From JAGMXM01 sp964458325 (GTDB taxonomy: Bacteria > Verrucomicrobiota > Verrucomicrobiia > Limisphaerales > UBA1319): a DNA stretch of 31,806 nt. The DNA lies in NCBI GenBank assembly GCA_964458325.1, contig CAYWIM010000055.1, forward strand, positions 1 through 31,806. Direction: 5' to 3'. A program made the translations under genes and the position numbers. Every line of letters begins with the position of its first letter. Positions within the stretch are counted from its first letter, which is position 1. Below the pieces are notes generated by a model, which saw only the letters and a program-made list of their open reading frames with translations, was not told the origin of the DNA and made no database searches. Below, piece by piece: positions 8,355 through 14,519 of the stretch.

Positions 8355-8771
8355 ATGAATCCATCCGTCTCCTCTCCATCTCCTGCCGCGGCCGGCCCGT
8401 GGCTGGCAGGCCTCTTGATCCTCGTCCTGATCGGTCCGGCCTGCGGCCGGAAAGCGCTCGACACCCGCGACCTTGAGTCCGCCTTTGGCTCGTCCGCCGC
8501 AACCAATGCGGCCGCTGCGCCTTCGGCCCGCCAATCCCTGACCATCGACTCGGCGCTCGAACAGGCGGTCGCCGCCATTCATTCCAACGATTTCGCCAGC
8601 GCGGTCATGCCGCTGCGTTTCGTCCGCGCCCATCCCCAAGTCACTCCCGAACAATTGATGGTGGTGCAGGACACCATGGCCCAGGTCCAGCAGAAACTGG
8701 CCGAACTCGCGGACCGCGGCGACACCAACGCCCGCCGCGCCCTCCAGCTCCTCCAGTCCCACCCCCGATGA
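8355..8771 (+). CDS. Small exported protein, possible lipoprotein
   Basis: A 138-residue protein 18 nt after the prepilin-like gene and probably co-transcribed. The N-terminus has a hydrophobic stretch (WLAGLLILVLIGPACG). The cysteine could be a lipidation site, but the preceding LIGPA does not match the usual L-[AS]-[GA]-C lipobox because of the proline. The remainder is Ala-rich and helical (LEQAVAAIHSNDFASAVMPL, MAQVQQKLAELADRG), like a short TPR-type or coiled region. I recognise no named family. Position suggests a link to the pseudopilin. Confidence 0.75.
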   Translation: MNPSVSSPSPAAAGPWLAGLLILVLIGPACGRKALDTRDLESAFGSSAATNAAAAPSARQSLTIDSALEQAVAAIHSNDFASAVMPLRFVRAHPQVTPEQLMVVQDTMAQVQQKLAELADRGDTNARRALQLLQSHPR

Positions 8772-8772
8772 T

Positions 8773-9021
8773 TCATTCTCCAACGATATGCGCCGCGATG
8801 CGGCGTGTGTGCAGTTGATGCCGGTGTTCCCAGAGATAAATGCCCTGCCATGTGACCAGCGCCAGGGCGCCACGGATGACCGGGATGTTCAGGCAAACCA
8901 CCGTCAGCGCAGCGCGCACGTGCGCCGGCCTGTCGTCGTCACCCTCGATCGTATGCCGGAGGAGCGGGGCGCCGTCGGGCGCCAATCGCCTCCAGCATGC
9001 GTTGCCGCAATTGTGCAGCAG
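8773..9021 (-). pseudogene. C-terminal remnant of a YjbQ/UPF0047-family gene
   Basis: The minus strand encodes about 80 residues with the series APDGAPLLRHTIEGDDD, RPAHVRAALT, IPVIRGALALVTWQGIYL and a final GE before TGA. This is the second half of the YjbQ family (secondary thiamine-phosphate synthase-like, about 138 residues), where the same blocks read roughly L-P-D-G-x-x-Y-x-H...D-D-x-P-A-H, then I-P-V...L-x-L-G-T-W-Q-x-I, then V-x-G-E. The N-terminal half, including the H-T-S-A-S block, is absent, and the G of LGTWQ is Val. No start codon fits. It follows the NIPSNAP stop by 6 nt on the same strand, so it is probably a decayed distal gene or the scar of a deletion. Confidence 0.7.
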
Positions 9022-9026
9022 AGCGG

Positions 9027-9836
9027 CTAGATCTGGCTGTACTCGGCCGGCTTGAGCAGCAGGTTGGTGATCCCGCACAGGATCTTCTTGTCCGCGTATT
9101 CGGGCATGGCGCGCAATTTTTGCCAATCTGGATCCGCGCCGAACTTCTTCCAGTTCGCCTGCTGCTCCTCCCGGCTTTCGAACGCCAGCATGTAGGTCAG
9201 GTTTGGCATTTTCGTCCCGGCCAGAGCCTGGCCGAAAAAGACCGGATGCAGCCCGACCTTCCGGAAGATGGCGATCTCGGCAGTGTTGAACATCTCGATC
9301 TTCTTGAGGCCGGTCTTGACGCTGGGGCTCTCATAGATGCGGAGCTGGAACACCCGCCCCGCGGAGCGAACGGGCGTCTCGACCTCCGGCATGCCGGAGA
9401 ATGCAGCCAGCAGGCTGCTCTCGACCCTCTGGTAGGCGGGCGCTTCGGCGGGCGCATCGAGAAAAGCAGCGCCCTTGGACTGATACTCCGCGTCCGCCAG
9501 GAGCTGGGTCTCGAGGGTTGCCAGCCCCCGGAGCTGACGATGCCGCAGCAGCACGTAAACCGGGCTCAGCCCGGTCTCGGGAACGAACACGCCCACCGGC
9601 TGGATCCCCAAGCGGTTCCATGCCGGGATCGCTGCCTCGCGCAGAAACAGATCCATCCCTTTCTTCTGCTCCTCCGTCTGGATCTGGTACTGGCGCAGCT
9701 CGTAATAATCTCTCGTTCCGGCGCGCGCGCCTGCGGGCCTGCCCGCGCGGGGCTGCGCCGCCGTGCTCGTGTTGGACATTGCCAGCGGGGCCAGGCCTGC
9801 CGCGCCCGCCATGGTGATAAAGCCTCTTCGGTTCAT
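9027..9836 (-). CDS. Tat-exported NIPSNAP family protein
   Basis: About 269 residues. The start giving MNRRGFITMAGAAGLAPLAM places a twin-arginine signal at the very N-terminus. ATGs at 9854 and 9872 are also in frame, and 9872 is only 4 nt after the oxidoreductase stop. The mature protein has two NIPSNAP (dimeric alpha-beta barrel) domains: residues about 45-150 beginning YYELRQYQI, and about 165-265 beginning VFQLRIYESPSVKTGLKKIEMF. The second includes the typical LTYMLAFESREE and WKKFGADPDWQKL blocks. Two-domain Tat NIPSNAPs are frequent in Verrucomicrobiota and Planctomycetota, often beside exported oxidoreductases or sugar-modifying genes, but their activity is unproven. It is probably translated with the preceding oxidoreductase. 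Confidence 0.9.
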   Translation of the reverse strand: MNRRGFITMAGAAGLAPLAMSNTSTAAQPRAGRPAGARAGTRDYYELRQYQIQTEEQKKGMDLFLREAAIPAWNRLGIQPVGVFVPETGLSPVYVLLRHRQLRGLATLETQLLADAEYQSKGAAFLDAPAEAPAYQRVESSLLAAFSGMPEVETPVRSAGRVFQLRIYESPSVKTGLKKIEMFNTAEIAIFRKVGLHPVFFGQALAGTKMPNLTYMLAFESREEQQANWKKFGADPDWQKLRAMPEYADKKILCGITNLLLKPAEYSQI

Positions 9837-9876
9837 CCAGTTGCCTTGGTTCATGGTTTCGATTATTTCCATCTGT

Positions 9877-11220
9877 TCAACCCACAAAGCTGTAATCGTA
9901 GGGGCGCCGCTGCTCCCGGGCGATCCGCGCATTGGCTTGTGCCGACCCGTCTCCGATGAACTGTTCCCGCGCCGGATCCCATTCGAGCTTGCGGCGCAGC
10001 GCGAGCGCGATCGCCGCCAGGTGGCACATCGAGGCCGATCGATGACCCACCTCGACATGGCAGATGGGATCCCGCCGCGTGCGGACGCACTCGAAGAAAT
10101 TGCCCATGTGATCGTTGCTGACCTCGAGCCGGGGGGCCGATGCCGGCAAGGGAGTGGAGAGCAGGGCCTCGTCGCTGGCCTCGAGATCGCCGCGGTTGAC
10201 CCAAATCCAGCCGTCGGTTCCTTCGAACCGCAGGCCGTTGCGCTGGCCGTCCCGCTTGACCACGCCGCCGAATATGTTGTCGTCAGGCGTTGTCTTGACG
10301 ATGTGGCGGACGCCATTGGCATACGTGAACACCACTTCGTATTCGCTGATTGCCGTGTAGCCGCCAGGAACGGGCTCGGCCCGGACTTGGGCTTCGATGG
10401 CCACCGGCCCTTCGAGCCCGATCGCCCAACGCGCAATGTCGTTATGATGCGCCCCCCAGTCCGTCATCGTCCCCCCGGAGTAATCCAGCCAGTATCGGAA
10501 CGTGGTGTGGCATCGTTCTTTGACGTAATCGACCCGGGGCGCCTGGCCCAGCCAGTAATCCCAGTTCAGGCCGGCCGGCGCCGGCGACGGCGCGAACGGC
10601 CCGCCCCGGAGCCCGGCGGGCAGGTAGACAGTGACCTGCCGGAGCTTGCCCAGCCGGCCGTTGCGCACCAGCTCGGTGACCAGGCGAAAGCGCCGGTCGC
10701 TTCGCTGCTGGCTGCCGGTCTGCAGAACCGCCCGATTCTCCCGCACGGCCTGCGCCAGCCGCCTGCCCTCGTCAATCGTCAGCGTCAAAGGTTTCTCCCC
10801 ATACACATCCTTCTTCGCCCGAACCGCCGCCATGTTGACCAGGGTGTGCCAATGATCGGGCGTGGCCTGGATGATGACCTGGATGTCGTCCCGCTCGAGC
10901 ACCTTCCGGAAATCGCTGTACCGCGCTGGCGCCCTGCCATCGCGCGTGAACTGCTTCGCCGCCGCCTCGGCGTGCCCTTCGTCCACGTCGCACACCGCCA
11001 TGAGATCGCCGAATCGCAGCGCGTTGTTGGCGTCGCCGCGCCCCATCCCGCCGCAGCCGATCAGCGCGATCCCCGGACGGTCATTGGGCCTCGGCCGGCG
11101 GGCCGGCTCACCCGCTCGAGCCAGCTCCCGCTCGACAAACCACGCCGGCAGCCCTGACGCCGCCGCCAGGATCGCCCCTCGCCGGAGGAACGATCGCCGC
11201 GAAACCTGAAATCGTGTCAT
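9877..11220 (-). CDS. Tat-exported Gfo/Idh/MocA family oxidoreductase
   Basis: A 447-residue protein starting MTRFQVSRRSFLRRG, a clear Tat signal (SRRSFLRR followed by AILAAASGLPAW); the open frame continues upstream, but the leader decides this start. The N-terminal Rossmann domain has IALIGCGGMGRG for NAD(P) binding, then the Gfo/Idh/MocA markers QATPDHWH and the catalytic-lysine motif GEKPLTL. The C-terminal domain has WDYWLGQAP, FRYWLDYSGGTMTDWGAHHNDIARW (split by the family's sugar-binding segment) and HVEVGHRSASMCHLA near the end, the standard layout of the large exported group in this phylum. Members oxidise or epimerise sugars with a tightly bound nucleotide cofactor, which would explain folded export through Tat. 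The substrate is unknown. It heads a minus-strand pair with NIPSNAP. Confidence 0.93.
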   Translation of the reverse strand: MTRFQVSRRSFLRRGAILAAASGLPAWFVERELARAGEPARRPRPNDRPGIALIGCGGMGRGDANNALRFGDLMAVCDVDEGHAEAAAKQFTRDGRAPARYSDFRKVLERDDIQVIIQATPDHWHTLVNMAAVRAKKDVYGEKPLTLTIDEGRRLAQAVRENRAVLQTGSQQRSDRRFRLVTELVRNGRLGKLRQVTVYLPAGLRGGPFAPSPAPAGLNWDYWLGQAPRVDYVKERCHTTFRYWLDYSGGTMTDWGAHHNDIARWAIGLEGPVAIEAQVRAEPVPGGYTAISEYEVVFTYANGVRHIVKTTPDDNIFGGVVKRDGQRNGLRFEGTDGWIWVNRGDLEASDEALLSTPLPASAPRLEVSNDHMGNFFECVRTRRDPICHVEVGHRSASMCHLAAIALALRRKLEWDPAREQFIGDGSAQANARIAREQRRPYDYSFVG

Positions 11221-11316
11221 GATCCCATTCAACCGCAAACCACACCCCTTGGCAAGAAGGCAGACCGGAAAAGAGCCTGGGCCCGAATCCCGAGGGAATC
11301 GCACTGGATCTTCTCC

Positions 11317-11370
11317 GTTGGGTGTCCACGCTTGAGCGTGTTGGATCAGCCCAAAGGCTGCACACCCAGC
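11317..11370. other. Intergenic three-way-junction fold (possible structured RNA or REP-like repeat)
   Basis: A 9-bp closing stem, GTTGGGTGT (11317-11325) with ACACCCAGC (11362-11370), one G-T pair, encloses two adjacent 5-bp hairpins with four-base loops: CACGC-TTGA-GCGTG (11327-11340) and CAGCC-CAAA-GGCTG (11347-11360). The sequence lies between the divergent oxidoreductase gene and the small membrane-protein gene. The sequence alone cannot say whether this is a leader RNA, a repetitive extragenic palindrome or a protein site. The only in-frame ATG of the downstream gene (11332) falls inside it, which argues against that ATG as the true start. Confidence 0.6.
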
Positions 11371-11505
11371 GGAATCCCAAAGCTCGCCGCTTCAGTTCAC
11401 CGAGGATTCGGGGCGCCCGCCACCAACAAACTCAACACACCGGTTGCAAACTGTCCCGCCCTGTCCTATGGTCTAACCATCATACGGCAATGGCGGCCAT
11501 TCACG

Positions 11506-11811
11506 TTGACGGGCCAGCGGGTGGGGAAGAGCCTTGTTTCCCTGCTTGCTCTGGCCGTTTACGTCTTTGTGGCTGCCTTGGCGGCCTCGCCGGAACTGCA
11601 CCGCCTGTTCAATCACGCCGCCGCCGATCCCGACCATCAGTGTGCCGCCACCATCCTCGCCCAAGGTCAACTGGACACGATGCCCGCGACCGTGACGTTC
11701 GTTCTCCCGTGCGCCGTTGCCCTGCCAACGCTCCCTGCTGAACCGCTTTACCTCGCGTCTCCAGAGTTCTGGCTGCTGCCCGAGCGGGCGCCGCCGGTTT
11801 TTCCCGCCTGA
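11506..11811 (+). CDS. Small membrane-anchored His/Cys protein
   Basis: About 101 residues from TTG 11506. GTG 11521 is equally possible, and the only in-frame ATG is far upstream in the folded element. One strong membrane helix (LVSLLALAVYVFVAALAA) is followed by SPELHRLFNHAAADPDHQCA, a spaced His-His-His-Cys pattern, then TILAQGQLD and a proline-rich end (LPERAPPVFP). Small proteins with this helix, an H-x-D-H-x-C-A block and a late L-P-x-R-x-P-P motif recur in Verrucomicrobiota without an assigned function, as far as I recall. The His/Cys cluster could bind a metal, which is inference. It starts the group that includes the second pseudopilin and the anchor-M-type protein. Confidence 0.65.
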   Translation: MTGQRVGKSLVSLLALAVYVFVAALAASPELHRLFNHAAADPDHQCAATILAQGQLDTMPATVTFVLPCAVALPTLPAEPLYLASPEFWLLPERAPPVFPA

Positions 11812-11846
11812 TTCCTGATCGGCCTATCTTCCCGTGACGACTCGGC

Positions 11847-11863
11847 GCGCCTTGACCAGGCGC
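11847..11863. other. Hairpin downstream of the small membrane protein
   Basis: GCGCCT-TGACC-AGGCGC, a perfect 6-bp stem with a 5-base loop, 35 nt after the stop at 11811. No T-run follows, so it is not a classical intrinsic terminator. Confidence 0.45.
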
Positions 11864-11984
11864 ATTCCGTTCACGGCGAAGGTAGACGTTCCATCTCTTT
11901 CAACCCAGTCAGGTCGTCCGTGCCTGCGACCCGGCTTTTAACCAGTGCTTCCATCACGGCCAGAGAGATCAGGCAAATGAAACC

Positions 11985-12668
11985 ATGAAACGAACCCCTT
12001 TATCTCCGAGTCCGCACGGCGCGTTCACACTCATTGAACTGCTCGTGGTTATTGCGATCATCGCCATCCTCGCGGGGATGCTGTTGCCGACATTGGCCCG
12101 GGCCAAAGCAAAAGGACGGCAGGCCGCCTGCGCGAGCAATCTCCGGCAGATCGGCATGGCCCTGCGGCTCTATGCCGACGATCAAGACGGCTGGCTGCCG
12201 ACCACCACCCATGGCGCGGGCACGAATGCCTCGTGGATCTACCAGCTAGCCCATTGCCTGGGCAACGTGGATCGCATCCGCATCTGCCCGTCCGACCCCA
12301 AGGAGTTTGCGCGGCTTACGAACCATGCGTCCAGCTACACGCTCAACGAGTACACCTCGGTCGACCTCACCGATCCATTCGGCCGCAAGCTCGAGTCGTT
12401 TCGCAAGCTCGATGCGCTCCGCAAACCCACGCTCACGATCACCACGTTTGAAATCTCCGATCAGGTCGGGGTGAACGTGATGAACGACCACACGCATTCC
12501 CGGCAGTGGACGCTCGGCTGGAGCGCCGTCACGGCAGACATCCAGCCCGAGCGCCACGGCCAGTCGGCGAATTATCTGTTTGCCGATGGCCACGTGGAAA
12601 GCATCGCCGCCGCGAAGCTCAAGGCGCGCCTCGCCGCCGGCGACAATTTCGCCAAGCCGCCTGAGTAG
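11985..12668 (+). CDS. Prepilin-type (type II secretion-like) exported protein 2
   Basis: A 227-residue protein with the same class III leader as the gene at 7623 (Gly-Ala before Phe-Thr-Leu-Ile-Glu, then a hydrophobic helix). Next comes ARAKAKGRQAACASNLRQIGMAL and a soluble domain with YADDQDGWLP and a CPSDP segment. Unlike the first copy, it keeps the canonical H-x9-DG motif: the His of ERHGQ is nine residues before the DG of FADGHVE. The two proteins share only the N-terminal part and the general plan, so they are family members rather than a recent duplication. It is probably displayed after prepilin peptidase cleavage. It lies upstream of a PEP-CTERM protein and an anchor-M-type protein, suggesting a cell-surface role. 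Confidence 0.92.
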   Translation: MKRTPLSPSPHGAFTLIELLVVIAIIAILAGMLLPTLARAKAKGRQAACASNLRQIGMALRLYADDQDGWLPTTTHGAGTNASWIYQLAHCLGNVDRIRICPSDPKEFARLTNHASSYTLNEYTSVDLTDPFGRKLESFRKLDALRKPTLTITTFEISDQVGVNVMNDHTHSRQWTLGWSAVTADIQPERHGQSANYLFADGHVESIAAAKLKARLAAGDNFAKPPE

Positions 12669-12736
12669 CGGCCCTTTTCCGCGTCTCAACCAAAACTAAA
12701 CTCCAGGAACCCCATCGCAAGACAACCGTAACAACC

Positions 12737-12991
12737 ATGAAAACGATCCCATTGAAAACCCTCCTCGCCACCGGCATCGGCATCGCCACGGCTTCGACCC
12801 TCCCCGCCCAAACCTATCTTTGGTCTGAGCACGCCGACGTGGGCGTGAACTACCAAGACGGCAAGGTCGGCACGTCGAGCGGCAACGTGACTTGCGCCTT
12901 CAATGTTGCCGCCGTGCCGGAGCCCGCTGGCTTGGCGCTGCTTGCGCTCGGGAGCCTGGGTCTGTTCGGGCGTGGCTGTCGCAATCTCTAA
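12737..12991 (+). CDS. Very short PEP-CTERM protein, probably internally deleted
   Basis: An 84-residue protein with a signal peptide (LLATGIGIATASTLPAQ) and, only about 45 residues later, a PEP-CTERM sorting signal: VPEP, then a hydrophobic helix (GLALLALGSLGLF) and a basic end (GRGCRNL). The mature segment opens TYLWSEHADVGVNYQDG, which resembles the first strand of choice-of-anchor-M/TIGR03769-type domains (a 'HxDxGVxYxxG' opening). It then jumps through a Gly/Ser stretch to the sorting signal. A full domain would be about 150-200 residues, so an internal deletion or a minimal relic is likely. The next gene encodes a full-length domain of that type. PEP-CTERM proteins are thought to be processed by an exosortase; none is in the window. 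Confidence 0.75.
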   Translation: MKTIPLKTLLATGIGIATASTLPAQTYLWSEHADVGVNYQDGKVGTSSGNVTCAFNVAAVPEPAGLALLALGSLGLFGRGCRNL

Positions 12992-13066
12992 TTCACCACA
13001 ATGTCCGGTGTGGCGGTGTGCGATGCTTGCCTTCTGCCGCCGCGTCGGATCTCCATCGAGATCCAT

Positions 13067-14230
13067 ATGAATCGAGAATCTGCATCGTCCAATCAGAGCG
13101 GCGACTTGTCCGAGCGCCGCGTTCACTGCCTGGCCGGGTCGGAAGGACGACGTTCCGCCGAAATGCCGCCTCGTCCGCATCGTGGCTGGCGCGTCGGCGG
13201 CATCGCTCGTGTCTGCCTGGGCCTCGCCCTGTTGACGTTGACGTTAGTGAACGTCCGCGCCACCTGCTTTCAGTTCACCCAGGAACATGTGGACTTGCTG
13301 GGCTTGGTTTGGAATGCCGCCGACGCTCAACTCGGCCTGATGGCTTCCGATGACATCCACGGCCGGGTCTATGCCAGCAACGAATGCGTGGTGGTTTGCC
13401 CGGAGTGCATGATGTTCACACTGCCGGGAGGAACACCGCTCGGCAACGAAGGCGACGCGATGTGGATTTTCCCGCAGACTCCTTACCCCAGCGTTCCCCA
13501 CCTCGGCGTCTCCTCGGAGGGAATCCCCGCCGGCGTCTTCACGGATCCGCTCATCGTTCGGCTGACCCGCATCGAGGGCCCGGGCCAGTTCATCGTCTGG
13601 CAAACCGGCGGTCTCGGCAGCTTCGACGTGGTCATGGACACGCGCGATGGTCTCAGCGCGAACGACAGCCTGACGATCCCGGTCGGCGGGCACGCCCATT
13701 ACAATTGGGGCTTCTCGACAAGCGGCGTCTATCGCGCCTATTTCCAAGCCGAAGGCCGGCTCATCGGACCGGCCACCAACACCGTGTCGCCGGAAACGTC
13801 GTTCACGTTTCACATCCTGCCGCTTCGCCCCTTTGAAATCTGGACCGCCACCAACTGGCCGTGCGAATGCGCCAACAGCATCATCGCCGCCGCTGCCGAT
13901 CCTGACGGCGACCAGGCAGCCAACGCGCTTGAATATGGCGCCGGCACGGATCCGACGCGGTTCACGACCAACGCCTGGTTCGAATTCACTACCGTCAGCA
14001 CCAACGGCCAAACCTACGGGGCGGTGACGTTCAATAAAGCCAAGTCCGCCACCGACGCAACATGCGAAGTGGTGGCCAGCGGCGACGTGACAACCACCCA
14101 CTGGGAAGTGCTGACCAACCTTCACCGCCTCGTGGATCAGCCCGCCACCGAACGCACGACAATCCGGGACGAAATGCCTTTCCGGACTGTTCCCCAACGC
14201 TTCTACAAGCTGCGAGTTCAGGTAAACTGA
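13067..14230 (+). CDS. Exported choice-of-anchor-M (TIGR03769-like) surface protein
   Basis: A 387-residue protein if started at ATG 13067. ATG 13163 would give a neater signal peptide (GGIARVCLGLALLTLTLVNV, then RA) and ATG 13001 is also open, so the start is uncertain. The mature part begins FQFTQEHVDLLGLVWN and includes GDAMWIFPQTPYPSVPHLG, FIVWQTGGLGSFDVVMDTRDG and GGHAHYNWGFSTSGVYRAYFQ. These are the hallmark blocks of anchor-M domains; the last two are the most conserved. After the domain (about residue 250) comes a CECANSIIAAAADPDGDQAANALEY type Asp-rich linker and a tail ending QRFYKLRVQ, common in verrucomicrobial secreted proteins. In Actinobacteria, TIGR03769 proteins accompany metal ABC transporters. 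None is adjacent here. Confidence 0.82.
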   Translation: MNRESASSNQSGDLSERRVHCLAGSEGRRSAEMPPRPHRGWRVGGIARVCLGLALLTLTLVNVRATCFQFTQEHVDLLGLVWNAADAQLGLMASDDIHGRVYASNECVVVCPECMMFTLPGGTPLGNEGDAMWIFPQTPYPSVPHLGVSSEGIPAGVFTDPLIVRLTRIEGPGQFIVWQTGGLGSFDVVMDTRDGLSANDSLTIPVGGHAHYNWGFSTSGVYRAYFQAEGRLIGPATNTVSPETSFTFHILPLRPFEIWTATNWPCECANSIIAAAADPDGDQAANALEYGAGTDPTRFTTNAWFEFTTVSTNGQTYGAVTFNKAKSATDATCEVVASGDVTTTHWEVLTNLHRLVDQPATERTTIRDEMPFRTVPQRFYKLRVQVN

Positions 14231-14377
14231 ATGCGCGTCACGCACATGAATCCGCTGCCATTGGCGGAAAGCACCGCCGCTGAGTCACCCGACCGGCGAT
14301 TTCCTGCCCAACCTTGCGGAGCATGGCCGCTGGCGGGCATTATCGAATATTCGCCCTGCAGCGACGAAGAGTCATAG
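14231..14377 (+). CDS. Doubtful 48-residue small protein
   Basis: The ATG follows directly after the stop of the anchor-M gene, and an internal ATG at 14246 gives MNPLPLAESTAAESPD. There is no signal peptide, membrane helix or motif I recognise. It could be the broken start of a lost downstream gene or chance. A GGCGG-AAAGCA-CCGCC hairpin lies inside it at 14263-14278. The following 14378-14508 bases hold nothing I can assign. Confidence 0.2.
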   Translation: MRVTHMNPLPLAESTAAESPDRRFPAQPCGAWPLAGIIEYSPCSDEES

Positions 14378-14508
14378 CTGTCGTCGTGCCCATCCCAGCG
14401 CCATTCCGAGACCACGGGATGATTATTTGTCCGCCCAACCCGTTCCCCCGACACGCAGTTACCCATCCAGCTTCCCGTTTCCTATTGCACAGAAAACCGA
14501 AAATTGAT

Positions 14509-14513
14509 AAGGA
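14509..14513 (+). promoter_or_regulatory. Ribosome binding site of the alkaline phosphatase gene
   Basis: AAGGA lies 6 nt before ATG 14520 and favours this start over an in-frame TTG at 14514, which would overlap the site. Confidence 0.65.
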
Positions 14514-14519
14514 TTGGTT

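Noticed and set aside
14218..14466. An 82-residue minus-strand frame between the anchor-M and phosphatase genes
   Set aside because: It overlaps a gene end, has no recognised motif and no convincing start signal.
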